Notes under the pieces: generated by a model
Databases searched by the model: none
Told to the model about the DNA's origin: nothing
Seen by the model: only the letters and a program-made list of their open reading frames with translations
Source of the DNA: Thermoplasmata archaeon
Lineage (GTDB): Archaea > Thermoplasmatota > Thermoplasmata > UBA184
Direction of reading: 5' to 3'
DNA: 11,208 nt
Assembly: GCA_027314845.1 (NCBI GenBank)
Contig: DAHVAA010000036.1
Span: forward strand, 1 to 11,208
Made by a program: the position numbers and the translations under genes
Shown: positions 1 through 6,698 of the stretch, one piece after another
Layout: every line of letters begins with the position of its first letter
How positions within the stretch are numbered: the first letter of the stretch is position 1

Positions 1-8
1 AAGTCGAG

Positions 9-111
9 GGGAGGGGCCTCCCGCGGACCGGCACACGGCCGGTGCCCTACTAGACCTTTCGAGGACGGGAGAGAGCCCACCCTCGGGAAGGCTGCGGACC
101 GCAAGCCTTTT
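9..111 (+). other. Run of small hairpins ending in a T4 tract, upstream of the first gene
   Basis: No convincing gene is visible before position 153. The stretch folds on paper into consecutive hairpins: GGGAG (9-13) with CTCCC (18-22); ACCGG with CCGGT around 27-43, or alternatively GGCAC with GTGCC; CGAGG (60-64) with CCTCG (81-85), enclosing GGG/CCC; and AAGGCT-GCG (88-96) with CGC-A-AGCCTT (100-109), followed by T to position 111. It could be the 3' end of a structured RNA or the transcript end of a gene lying before the window. I do not recognise conserved blocks of tRNA, SRP RNA or RNase P RNA in it. Short hairpins arise easily in G+C-rich DNA, so confidence is low. Confidence 0.3.
88..111 (+). 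terminator. Hairpin plus T4, possible terminator of an upstream transcript
   Basis: AAGGCT pairs with AGCCTT and GCG pairs with CGC, with one bulged A and a 3-nt loop. TTTT spans 108-111. It is the only hairpin in the window that ends in a T run. Archaeal termination depends mostly on U tracts, and this one is short. Confidence 0.3.
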
Positions 112-123
112 GGAGTCCTCTCA

Positions 124-134
124 CTCAAAATCGT
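124..134 (+). promoter_or_regulatory. Weak A/T-rich patch that could be a TATA element for the HAD phosphatase gene
   Basis: CTCAAAATCG lies about 25 nt before the ATG at 153. That is the right distance for a leaderless archaeal promoter, but it is a poor match to a TATA box. Reported only because nothing better is visible. Confidence 0.2.
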
Positions 135-152
135 ACCCCGAACCCTCGACTC

Positions 153-962
153 ATGACCGCAGGAGCACCGCCGACATCGTCCGCGTCCACCGGCCCGGCA
201 GCCGAGCCGCCGTTCCGGGTATTCCTCGACTTCGACGGAACGTTGGTCCAACCCAACGTAGCGATCCTGCTGGTCGAGCGGTTCGCCCACGACGGCGCAC
301 GGGTGGCGCACGAGGTCGACGAGCAGCTGCACCGCGGAGAACTCACCCTCCGCCAGGCCTGGGACCGTCAGGCCGCTCTCCTCGAGTGGGCGCAGATCCC
401 CGGCATGACCGATTTTGCCGTGCGCGAGATCCCCCTACGGGACGGCGCGCACCAGCTTCTCGCCCTTCTCGCCGAGCGCGGGGTCCCGACGGTCGTCGTC
501 TCCGGGGGCCTGGACTTCTACATCCGGGCCATTCTCGACCGAGAACGACTCGACCTGCCGTTCGTGTCGGACACCGCCCACCCCGGCACCGACGGGCGGC
601 TGCGGGTGGAACACCCCCACGGGCACCACGAGTGCCGTCAATGCGGGATCTGCAAGGCCCAGGTCGTCCGGGGACCCCTGCCGAACGCCGGCCGGACGAT
701 CTTCGTCGGTGACGGGAGCACCGACCGGTTTGCCGCGGAGGTCGCAGACATCGTCTTCGCCCGGGGCCGGCTCCTCTCGTACTGCGAGAAGCGCGGTATC
801 CCGTACTTCCCGTTCGAGGACTTTCCGCCCGTCACGGCGCAGATCCGGACTTGGCTCGACGGCGCGCAACCGCCCCCCGCCGGTTTCGCGAGGGGCGTGG
901 TCGACTCCTTGTGCCCGATCTCGCGCGGCGTTCATTCCGCGATCCCGGCCGGGCGCACGTGA
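153..962 (+). CDS. HAD-superfamily phosphatase, MtnX/SerB-like (HAD-IB type)
   Basis: A cytosolic phosphomonoesterase of 269 residues with the four HAD motifs in order. Motif I is DFDGT (26-30) with nucleophile Asp26 and acid/base Asp28; motif II is Ser117 in VVSGG; Lys168 sits at the motif III position; motif IV is GDGSTD (186-191). The CGICK block (164-168), and the segment running from VFARG through CEKRGIPYFPFEDF (201-224), resemble the methionine-salvage phosphatase MtnX, as recalled from the Bacillus protein, more than classical phosphoserine phosphatase. His156, His158, His159, Cys161, Cys164 and Cys167 form a compact His/Cys cluster that could bind metal. Residues before 21 and after about 232 look like low-complexity tails. 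No other methionine-salvage gene is nearby, so the substrate is open. The ATG at 153 is the first start in frame and sits about 20 codons before the core. Confidence 0.88.
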   Translation: MTAGAPPTSSASTGPAAEPPFRVFLDFDGTLVQPNVAILLVERFAHDGARVAHEVDEQLHRGELTLRQAWDRQAALLEWAQIPGMTDFAVREIPLRDGAHQLLALLAERGVPTVVVSGGLDFYIRAILDRERLDLPFVSDTAHPGTDGRLRVEHPHGHHECRQCGICKAQVVRGPLPNAGRTIFVGDGSTDRFAAEVADIVFARGRLLSYCEKRGIPYFPFEDFPPVTAQIRTWLDGAQPPPAGFARGVVDSLCPISRGVHSAIPAGRT

Positions 963-1000
963 ACTCACCCGCTTTCGCGCCTCCCGTGGCAGGGCCCTGA

Positions 1001-1014
1001 CCCGACCGATCGGG
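1001..1014 (+). other. Short perfect hairpin downstream of the HAD phosphatase gene
   Basis: CCCGA (1001-1005) and TCGGG (1010-1014) enclose a 4-nt loop, 39 nt after the stop. There is no T tract, so a terminator role is doubtful. Confidence 0.2.
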
Positions 1015-1090
1015 CACCTCGCGCCTCGTGGCCGGGACGACCGGACCCGGCTCGCCGGACGTCGCGGTCCGCGACCGAGCCGTGCGGAAT

Positions 1091-1100
1091 CACTATATCC
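1091..1100 (+). promoter_or_regulatory. TATA box of the beta-propeller gene
   Basis: CACTATATCC stands out in very G+C-rich DNA. Its centre is about 36 nt upstream of the ATG at 1133, which would give a leader of roughly 10 nt. It lies downstream of the GTG at 1028 that opens the longest reading frame, which argues against that start. Confidence 0.55.
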
Positions 1101-1132
1101 CGTTCGCGGGTGGTGACGGCCGACCATCGGCT

Positions 1133-2863
1133 ATGCAAAGGTTGGACGGCCTCGACCTGTCGGAGGAGCCGGATCAGCTCGAACCGGGGACTCCCGGTGC
1201 GCTCGACCCCGAGGTCCCCGCCGCCCAAGCCCCGGCCCCCTCCGGGACCCGCCGGGGACCCCGACGCGGGTTCCGCGTCGGCCTCGCGGTGCTCGTGGTC
1301 CTCTTGGTCGCGGCCGCCGGGACCGCCTACGTGCTGAGCCGGCCTCCCCCGAGCACGACGCCCGTCGTGCCTCCCGTCGTCGTGCCGTGCCTCGGGGACA
1401 CGGCAGGGAACTGGCCGACCTACCTGGGCGAGGTCACACGAGACTCTCAGAACTGTGGGGAGCACAACCTCTCGTCGGCGAACGCGGCGCAGCTCACCCA
1501 GCTCTGGTCGTTCAATACGAGCTTCGCCAGCCCGGGCTACCTCCAAGCCGAGCCGGTCGTCGCGAACAACACGGTCTACATCGGAGGGGGCAACGGCGAC
1601 TTCTATGCCCTGAACGCGACCACCGGAGCCCGGGTCTGGGTTTCCCCGAACCTCGGCACCGACCTCACCTGCGTAGCCTTCCCCAACGGGATTACCTCCT
1701 CCGCCACGGTCTCGGGAGGGGTCGTGTATGTCGGCGGTGGAAACGACTACTTCTACGCCCTCAACGAATCGACCGGGCAGGTCGACTGGCAGTTCGACGT
1801 CGGCAACACGACACTCGGCTACTACAACTGGGCGAGCCCGCTCGTCCTCTCGAAGCTCGGGTACGTCTACATCGGCGTCGCGAGCAACTGCGACCGTCCG
1901 CTCGTGAACGGGGGGCTTGACCAGGTCTCGCTCTCCACGCACCAGCTCGTCCGGTTCTTCAGCGACCTCAGCCCCGCGGAGGCCGCCCAGTGCAACAACT
2001 CCCGGCCCCCGCCGCACAACGTGACGAGTCCGGGGTGCGGTGGGTCGATCTGGGGCTCCCCGACCTTCGACGCGGCGACGAGCACGATCTGGGCCGCCAC
2101 GGGGAACGGCTACAATCTCTCGGTGCCCGAGTACGGTGACTCCCTGATGGAGTGGAACGCCAGCACGCTCGCGCTCGTGACCCACTGGACGATCCCGAAC
2201 GCGCAGCAGATCGACGACGGGGATTTCGGAGCGACCCCGACGTTGGTCGACCCTCCCGGCGGGCCTCCGATGGTGTTCGTGACGGACAAGAACGGGTGGT
2301 CGTACGCCTTCGACCGCAACAATCTCGCCCAGGGACCGCTCTGGCAGACGAACATCTCGGAGACTCCTTCGGTCACCCCCGACGCGTCGGGCGGCGGCCT
2401 GGTGTACATCGCGGGGCACGGGACGGAGATCGGCACCCAGCATTTCCGGGGGGGCATCCGAGCGTTTGCGCCGACCGTGAACAGGACGGTCTGGGCGCTG
2501 GGGCTGCCCGGCGAGGTGTTCGGGGCGCCCGCCTACGCGAACGGCCTCGTCGTCGTCACGGGCGGGAGCCTCCTCGACGTCCTGAACGCGAGCACCGGGC
2601 GAGTGCTGTTCAGTTACGTCGCAAGCCAGCCGTTCTTCGCCGCACCCGCGATCGCGAACGGGAGGATCTACGTCGGGAACAGCAACGGCCTCCTGCTCGC
2701 CTTTGGCCTTCCTCCCGGCGTCGCCGCCACGACGTCGCACGTCCCCGCGGGCGGCGCTCCCGCCCCGGGGGGATCCGCGGCGATCGGGTGGGCCCCTCGG
2801 TCCCCCCCGATGGTCGCGGCCGTTGCGGAGGCAGCTCGCGCGGGACCCTATCGGTGGCGCTGA
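1133..2863 (+). CDS. Membrane-anchored extracellular PQQ-like beta-propeller protein
   Basis: A 576-residue protein. A short Pro/Arg-rich cytosolic N-terminus is followed by one hydrophobic segment (about 47-69, after RRGPRRG), so the rest should be outside the membrane. A propeller of about seven or eight blades spans roughly 87-526. Typical PQQ-repeat strands are VYIGGGNGDFYALNATTG, VYVGGGNDYFYALNESTG and IYVGNSNGLLLAF. The NWPTYLGE opening and the DGDFGATP motif resemble quinoprotein dehydrogenase/PVA-dehydrogenase-like propellers. I see no cytochrome CxxCH and cannot confirm PQQ binding, so a structural or binding role is equally possible. Six Cys (86, 108, 180, 254, 287, 302) could form disulfides. 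There are 13 N-x-S/T sequons, suggesting heavy N-glycosylation. I chose ATG 1133 because the TATA box lies between it and the alternative GTG at 1028, which would add 35 residues. The last 50 residues are Ala/Pro-rich with no second membrane span. Confidence 0.9.
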   Translation: MQRLDGLDLSEEPDQLEPGTPGALDPEVPAAQAPAPSGTRRGPRRGFRVGLAVLVVLLVAAAGTAYVLSRPPPSTTPVVPPVVVPCLGDTAGNWPTYLGEVTRDSQNCGEHNLSSANAAQLTQLWSFNTSFASPGYLQAEPVVANNTVYIGGGNGDFYALNATTGARVWVSPNLGTDLTCVAFPNGITSSATVSGGVVYVGGGNDYFYALNESTGQVDWQFDVGNTTLGYYNWASPLVLSKLGYVYIGVASNCDRPLVNGGLDQVSLSTHQLVRFFSDLSPAEAAQCNNSRPPPHNVTSPGCGGSIWGSPTFDAATSTIWAATGNGYNLSVPEYGDSLMEWNASTLALVTHWTIPNAQQIDDGDFGATPTLVDPPGGPPMVFVTDKNGWSYAFDRNNLAQGPLWQTNISETPSVTPDASGGGLVYIAGHGTEIGTQHFRGGIRAFAPTVNRTVWALGLPGEVFGAPAYANGLVVVTGGSLLDVLNASTGRVLFSYVASQPFFAAPAIANGRIYVGNSNGLLLAFGLPPGVAATTSHVPAGGAPAPGGSAAIGWAPRSPPMVAAVAEAARAGPYRWR

Positions 2864-3105
2864 AGGTCGGGGGAAGCCGGGGAACCCCCGTCCGCGCGCC
2901 GCTCGGAGCGGTCCGGGCCGTTGCGGGATCGGCGGACCCTGCGCCGGGCCCTCGTCGCACGACCGGGGACGACCGTTCCTTCGCCCGACGCCGGGTCTAC
3001 CGATCGTTCCAATTCCGGTCGGGGAGCGAGACGGTCTCCCGGGCCGACGTTCGCGGCCCGAGAGAACGAACGATCCCGGCGGCGCTCGCCGGGAGCAGCA
3101 ACCGA
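2864..3105. other. Non-coding spacer between the beta-propeller and cysC genes
   Basis: No credible gene is seen. A 6-bp inverted repeat, CGGGGG (2868-2873) with CCCCCG (2885-2890), begins 4 nt after the stop of the propeller gene and could mark its 3' end, but no T tract follows. An 8-bp inverted pair, GATCGTTC (3002-3009) and GAACGATC (3068-3075), lies 5' of the cysC TATA box with about 58 nt between the arms. Confidence 0.4.
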
Positions 3106-3112
3106 TTTATAC
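3105..3112 (+). promoter_or_regulatory. TATA box of cysC, leaderless spacing
   Basis: ATTTATAC is a strong archaeal-type TATA element. Its centre is about 28 nt before the ATG at 3137, the distance expected when transcription starts at or next to the start codon. This makes ATG 3137 the start and excludes the 72-residue upstream extension. Confidence 0.7.
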
Positions 3113-3136
3113 GGACGCTCGGAGTTCGCGCCGTCT

Positions 3137-3691
3137 ATGCCCGAACCCCCCAAGGGATTCTGTCTTTGGCTGACCGGACTCCCTAGCGCCGGAAAGACGA
3201 CGATCGCCAAGGAACTCGTCCCTCGCCTCACGGCCCGGGGGTGGCCGGTCGAGCTGCTCGACGGGGACGAGGTCCGGCGCGGTCTAAGCGCCGACCTCGG
3301 CTTCGACCGCAAGTCGCGGGAAACGCACGCGCATCGGGTGACGTTTGTCGCGAAGGTGCTCGCCCGGTGCGGCGCCATCCCGATCGTCGCGCTGATCTCG
3401 CCGTACCGCAGCTCCCGCGCCCGAGCGCGGGAAGAGATCGGGCGGTTCGTTGAGGTCTACGTCAACACGCCGATCAGCCTCTGCCAGAAGCGCGACGTGA
3501 AGGGCCTCTACCGCAGGGCGCTCGCGGGAGAGATCAAGGAGATGACCGGCGTCGACGACCCGTACGAGCCTCCCGAGCGGCCGGACCTCGTCGTCGAGAC
3601 CGAGGTCCACGACCCGGCCCAGTCCGCCGAGTTCATCCTCAAGGAGCTCGAACGCCTCGGTTGGATTCCTCCGCAGGGTCCGGGGACGTAG
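3137..3691 (+). CDS. cysC: Adenylylsulfate (APS) kinase
   Basis: A cytosolic enzyme that phosphorylates adenosine 5'-phosphosulfate with ATP to give PAPS, the universal sulfate donor. Its 184 residues are close to the usual single-domain length. The P-loop is GLPSAGKT (14-21); DGDEVR follows at 42-47; the substrate-side block GFDRKSRE-HRVTFVAK is at 55-73; ISPYR is at 87-91, with Ser88 at the position of the conserved family serine; and the KGLYRRALAGEIKEMTGVDDPYEPP region at about 122-146 is characteristic of CysC. There is no fused ATP sulfurylase or PAPS reductase domain, and no sat/cysDN gene in the window. Two sulfotransferase genes lie within 8 kb, so supplying PAPS for sulfation is more likely here than assimilatory sulfate reduction. 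The start is fixed by the TATA box about 28 nt upstream. Confidence 0.95.
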   Translation: MPEPPKGFCLWLTGLPSAGKTTIAKELVPRLTARGWPVELLDGDEVRRGLSADLGFDRKSRETHAHRVTFVAKVLARCGAIPIVALISPYRSSRARAREEIGRFVEVYVNTPISLCQKRDVKGLYRRALAGEIKEMTGVDDPYEPPERPDLVVETEVHDPAQSAEFILKELERLGWIPPQGPGT

Positions 3692-3708
3692 CGGTCCGCT
3701 CGGACCGC
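3691..3708 (+). terminator. Perfect 7-bp hairpin overlapping the cysC stop codon
   Basis: GCGGTCC (3691-3697) and GGACCGC (3702-3708) flank a GCTC loop. The last base of the TAG stop is the first base of the stem. No U tract follows, so it may be an mRNA 3'-end or stability element rather than a true terminator. Confidence 0.3.
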
Positions 3709-3917
3709 GGGGAGCCGCCCGACGCTCGCCGGCCGGTTCGTCTCTGACCGAGCCCGGCGCCCACAGCGGCTCGAGAAGGCGAGGTTCCCGGGACGGCCGC
3801 ACGGCCCGAGATCGTCCCGACGGGGTACGGAGCGCGGGCTCGGCGGGGACGACCGAATCTGGGACCCGAGGTCCCGTGGGCTGGCCGCTCCACCTGTACG
3901 GGACCGCACCGATCGCG
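3709..3917. other. Spacer between the convergent cysC and glycosyltransferase genes
   Basis: No gene is supported. The two genes converge here, so the spacer should hold both 3' ends. It contains a 20-nt segment at 3783-3802 that matches 10323-10342 in the second sulfotransferase gene at 19 of 20 positions, with a further 7-nt AGATCGT match just beyond it. Confidence 0.4.
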
Positions 3918-3938
3918 GAGCGCCGACGCTAGGCGCTC
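3918..3938 (-). terminator. 7-bp hairpin 3' of the glycosyltransferase gene
   Basis: GAGCGCC (3918-3924) pairs with GGCGCTC (3932-3938) across a 7-nt loop. It lies 15 nt past the stop of the minus-strand glycosyltransferase gene. No T tract is present, so the role is tentative. Confidence 0.28.
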
Positions 3939-3953
3939 GGAAGGTCCCGTCGG

Positions 3954-5285
3954 CTACCGGACGGTCGCGAGAGGGCCGAGGTGGGGTTCCCCCATCGGCA
4001 TGACCTCGCTCTCGCTCAGCTCGCCGACCCGAACTCCGTTCGCGGAGAGCAGGCGGTTCCGCCTCGCCGCAGGGTCCATGTCCAGCTGGTGCCCCATGAG
4101 CCGCAGCGGGTCAAGGAAGTCCGCTCGGCTTCGCATCTCCCGCACTGCATACGCCCCGCTTCGGGCGACGTCCGGGATCGAATCGGCGACCAGGGAGGGT
4201 GAGTTCGGCTCCGTGCCCGAGAGCCTCACGTACAGGAGGCGACCGCGAGGACCGAACCGGACGGTGACACCATGCTCTGTGGAGGGTGGGCCGGGAGTGA
4301 CCAACGTCGGACCGGGCAGGCCGACGGGACCGCCGGCCCGACCCGGCGCCGACGGGCCGTCCCCGACCACGATCCGGGGGTAAAGACCGGTGCGGCGAAG
4401 TCGCCCGGCGATCGACCGGGCCTCCTCCTGGAGACCGGAGGGGCAGAGGAGGACGACGTCGTGATGTCCGTTGATGAAAGCGGTGAGCAGGAGGTCGCGG
4501 AGGATGCTCGGGGTCTCCGACAGCGACGGAGATGAGGCCCGCAGGGAGCGGCGTCCGAACCGGACGATGCTGAGGAGGATACGGACCCCGTCCGGTAGCG
4601 CGTGGAGCTTCGCCACTCCGACCCGCTGGCGGTAGATGATCGGGATCTGGCTCGCGTTCCAGCCGTGCCCGTGCGCCTTGAGGAACAGCTCGGCCTCGAT
4701 CCCGAAGCCGTCGGTGGAGAGGTTGAGCTCGCGGGCCTTCTGCACGTTGATTGCCCAGAAGCCGCTCGTGAGGTCGAGGTAGGTGGATCGGCTGTACTGG
4801 CCCGCGGCGAAGTTGAGGAGAACGTTTCCCACCCGGTGGAGCAGGTCCCGGAAGCTGCGCGGACGTCCCATCTCGGGCTGGCGGACCCCCACCACGAGGT
4901 CACTGCCGGAATCAAGGAGCTCGAGAGCCGGAAGGACGGCCGACCCCGGGTAGGTGGTGTCGGCATCGAGAACGACCGCGAACCGGACCCCGAGGTCCCT
5001 CAGGATCTCGAGCCCCTCCCGGATCGCCGCGCCTTTGCCCCGGCTCCGCTGGATGACAACCGGGATGCCGAGCTCCGCCGCGACTTCGCGGGTCCGGTCG
5101 CTCGACCCGCCGTCGATGACGAGCGGCTTCGCGGACCACCCGCGCGACTGGATCGTTGCGAGGGAGAGGTCGTCGAGCGTGAGCGGAAGGCCCTTCTCCT
5201 CGTTGAGCGTCGGGAGAAGTATAACAGCGTCCAGCCCGCGGTACACGGCCGCGATTTTGTCGCTTTGCGCGTCCAAACTGGTCAC
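3954..5285 (-). CDS. GT2-family glycosyltransferase (dolichyl-phosphate-sugar-synthase-like) with an extra C-terminal region
   Basis: Probably a cytosolic enzyme that transfers sugar from a nucleotide-sugar donor, perhaps onto a polyprenyl-phosphate carrier for N-glycan assembly. Numbered from the chosen GTG it has 443 residues. The GT-A/GT2 core runs about 20-245: PTLNEE (25-30), DGGSSDRT (58-65), RGKGAAIREG (82-91), the metal-binding DAD (107-109), the acceptor-side segment DLTSGFWAIN (171-180) and TDGFGIEAE (191-199). The core resembles DPM1-type synthases, but no C-terminal membrane spans are seen. Residues about 260-443 (DVVLLCPSG, RLLYVRLSGTEP, MGHQLDMDP) form an extra region that I cannot assign. 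A GTG start at 5399 would add 38 residues, but a TATA box at 5328-5335 lies inside that extension, so GTG 5285 is preferred. A GGGGGCGAC stretch lies just before it. Confidence 0.88.
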   Translation of the reverse strand: MTSLDAQSDKIAAVYRGLDAVILLPTLNEEKGLPLTLDDLSLATIQSRGWSAKPLVIDGGSSDRTREVAAELGIPVVIQRSRGKGAAIREGLEILRDLGVRFAVVLDADTTYPGSAVLPALELLDSGSDLVVGVRQPEMGRPRSFRDLLHRVGNVLLNFAAGQYSRSTYLDLTSGFWAINVQKARELNLSTDGFGIEAELFLKAHGHGWNASQIPIIYRQRVGVAKLHALPDGVRILLSIVRFGRRSLRASSPSLSETPSILRDLLLTAFINGHHDVVLLCPSGLQEEARSIAGRLRRTGLYPRIVVGDGPSAPGRAGGPVGLPGPTLVTPGPPSTEHGVTVRFGPRGRLLYVRLSGTEPNSPSLVADSIPDVARSGAYAVREMRSRADFLDPLRLMGHQLDMDPAARRNRLLSANGVRVGELSESEVMPMGEPHLGPLATVR

Positions 5286-5327
5286 CGTCGCCCCCGGAGG
5301 CGAGGTCGCAGTAATTTCGCTCCGAGG

Positions 5328-5335
5328 ATTTAAAG
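5328..5335 (-). promoter_or_regulatory. TATA box of the glycosyltransferase gene
   Basis: Read on the minus strand it is CTTTAAAT. Its centre is about 46 nt before the GTG at 5285, predicting a leader near 18 nt that ends in a G-rich, weakly Shine-Dalgarno-like stretch. Confidence 0.55.
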
Positions 5336-5666
5336 AGCTCGCTTGGACACGAAGGTTTTCCCGACTGCGAATCCGCTTTGATACACTTCGCCTCCCCACC
5401 CACCTACCCCACCGATCCGACGGGGTCTAGGCCCCCACCGGCCCGCGCGGCGGCGGCGATCCCGACCGGGTCGGAGGCGGGGCCGTTCCTCGTCGCAGTT
5501 ATACGCCATCCGGTCGCCCACACCGTCCCCGGGTGGAGCACGTCGGCCGATCCGGATCGAATCCAGGTCCCGGGGGGTCGGCTACGATGCGGTCGGGCCC
5601 GCGGAAGGGTCGACGCAAGGAGGGGGGCGTCGGCGCCCGGCTCGCGTAGGAGGTTCGACCCGCGCG
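5336..5666. other. Long spacer between the glycosyltransferase and first sulfotransferase genes
   Basis: Together with the promoter region down to 5286 this is the longest gene-free stretch, about 380 nt. It holds an isolated TTATAC at 5499-5504 with no gene placed to use it on either strand. It also has a GGGCG/CGCCC hairpin (5625-5638), about 30 nt past the stop of the minus-strand sulfotransferase. A tRNA T-loop-like GGTTCGACC near 5652 lacks flanking stems. I see no credible coding region. Confidence 0.4.
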
Positions 5667-6659
5667 TCAGGCGGTCCGGGACCCGGGTCGATAGCCTAGC
5701 AGGAGGGCGAGCCAGCCGCCGAAGGTCCAGAAGAAGACGGTGGTCGCGGTCGAGAGCGGAGGGGTCCGGGAGAGTTCCGGACGGAGCGTGAGGCGGGGCA
5801 CGAGACGCAACCGGTTCCCGGCGATGATATGCCGCATCGGAATCACGCCGCCGCTGCCAGCGTTCCTCGCGATTCCCGAAAGGTCGAGGCCGAGGAAGGC
5901 CCCGACACGGGCCATGGTCTCCTCCGGACGGAGCAGGAGGTCCTCGTACCGCACGCGAAGATAGGAGCTCGGGTCGAGGAACCCGAGGAGCACGGCGCTC
6001 AAGTTGCCGACGACCCAGCGGGCAAGGATCACTGGCCGCGTCCGGAGCCATGGCCACGGGGCCTCGGGGTCCCAGGTGATCGGCATCTCCGAAGCGAGGA
6101 AGTTCCGGCCGTCGCGGACCAGGTGGAGGTAGCGGAGCCGGCCGCCCCCCAGGTCGGCGTGGCGGTAGAGGCTGCCGCGCAGCGAGCTGAAGCTCGACTC
6201 CACGACGGTCCGGGCCTCCCCATGGGCCGCCACCGTCCGCAGGAACTCGACCATCCGGCGGACGTAGGTCGTGAGTTCGGGGTCGGGCCGAACGAGGGCC
6301 GCGAGACGGTTCGAGAGCGCGCCCCAGCTCTCGTAGCGCCGCTGCCCGCGGTCCACCTCCTCGAGCAGGGGAGACCGTTGCTCCAGTTCGGCCTTGACGA
6401 CGGACCAGAAAGTGCACCGGTCGAGCGGCTCGCCACAGGAGCACAGACGCCCCGGGTCTCCCGGCCAGAAGATCGGGCGCGGGAACCGGTAGGCTTCCCC
6501 CTCGAAGAAGACCCCGGGAACCGCTCCTAGCAGCGCTCCGAGGAACGTCGAGCCGGACCGGTGGGCGCCGAGGATGTAGACGACGTCGAGGGCGGACGAC
6601 GCCGCGGCGGTCGGTCCCGTCGTAGCGGCGGCGTTCGAGGACGGTGGAGGGGTCGACAC
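5667..6659 (-). CDS. PAPS-dependent sulfotransferase, copy 1
   Basis: Transfers the sulfuryl group of PAPS to an acceptor, probably a sugar hydroxyl given the neighbours. It has 330 residues from GTG 6659. The 5'-phosphosulfate loop is GAHRSGSTFLG (31-41). CSCG (73-76) plus Cys82 and FW (84-85) make the CxCGx5CxFW motif seen in bacterial and archaeal Sulfotransfer_3-like enzymes. The 3'-phosphate site is LVRDGRNFLAS (180-190), with Arg182 and Ser190. YLRVRYEDLL (233-242) is the family's conserved segment, and HIIAGNRLRL (277-286) matches the late PAPS-binding 'GN..R' block. The N-terminal 24 residues are Ala/Thr/Pro-rich with no signal peptide, so a cytosolic or membrane-peripheral location is likely. 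The C-terminus (about 306-322) is aromatic and hydrophobic. An in-frame start at 6827 would add 56 Arg-rich residues, but the TATA box lies inside that stretch. Confidence 0.88.
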   Translation of the reverse strand: MSTPPPSSNAAATTGPTAAASSALDVVYILGAHRSGSTFLGALLGAVPGVFFEGEAYRFPRPIFWPGDPGRLCSCGEPLDRCTFWSVVKAELEQRSPLLEEVDRGQRRYESWGALSNRLAALVRPDPELTTYVRRMVEFLRTVAAHGEARTVVESSFSSLRGSLYRHADLGGGRLRYLHLVRDGRNFLASEMPITWDPEAPWPWLRTRPVILARWVVGNLSAVLLGFLDPSSYLRVRYEDLLLRPEETMARVGAFLGLDLSGIARNAGSGGVIPMRHIIAGNRLRLVPRLTLRPELSRTPPLSTATTVFFWTFGGWLALLLGYRPGSRTA

Positions 6660-6691
6660 GCGGGCTTCCCGACGGGGGGAGGAGCGCCCAC

Positions 6692-6698
6692 CTATAGC
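6692..6698 (-). promoter_or_regulatory. TATA box of sulfotransferase copy 1
   Basis: On the minus strand it reads GCTATAGG, preceded by CCCCAAGCG. Its centre is about 36 nt before GTG 6659. The upstream CCAAGCGGCTATA resembles CCAAGGCGCTATA before the phosphoesterase gene, so the two may share a BRE-like flank. Confidence 0.55.

Noticed and set aside
965..2740. 591-codon open frame antisense to the beta-propeller gene
   Set aside because: Arg/Asp/Val/Gly-rich composition with no domain. It is the complement of a gene with clear blade motifs, as expected in G+C-rich coding DNA.
2921..3136. 72-codon N-terminal extension of cysC
   Set aside because: It contains the strong TATA box at 3105-3112, is Arg/Pro-rich and is absent from single-domain CysC proteins.
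4602..5333. 243-codon plus-strand open frame opposite the glycosyltransferase gene
   Set aside because: Complement of the GT2 core. The minus strand carries the catalytic motifs and the promoter.
5499..5504. TTATAC as a second promoter for the glycosyltransferase gene or an unseen gene
   Set aside because: No start codon of a supported gene lies at a suitable distance on either strand.
5645..5665. tRNA T-loop-like GGTTCGACC
   Set aside because: The flanks do not form a 5-bp stem, and no acceptor, D or anticodon arms can be drawn on either strand.
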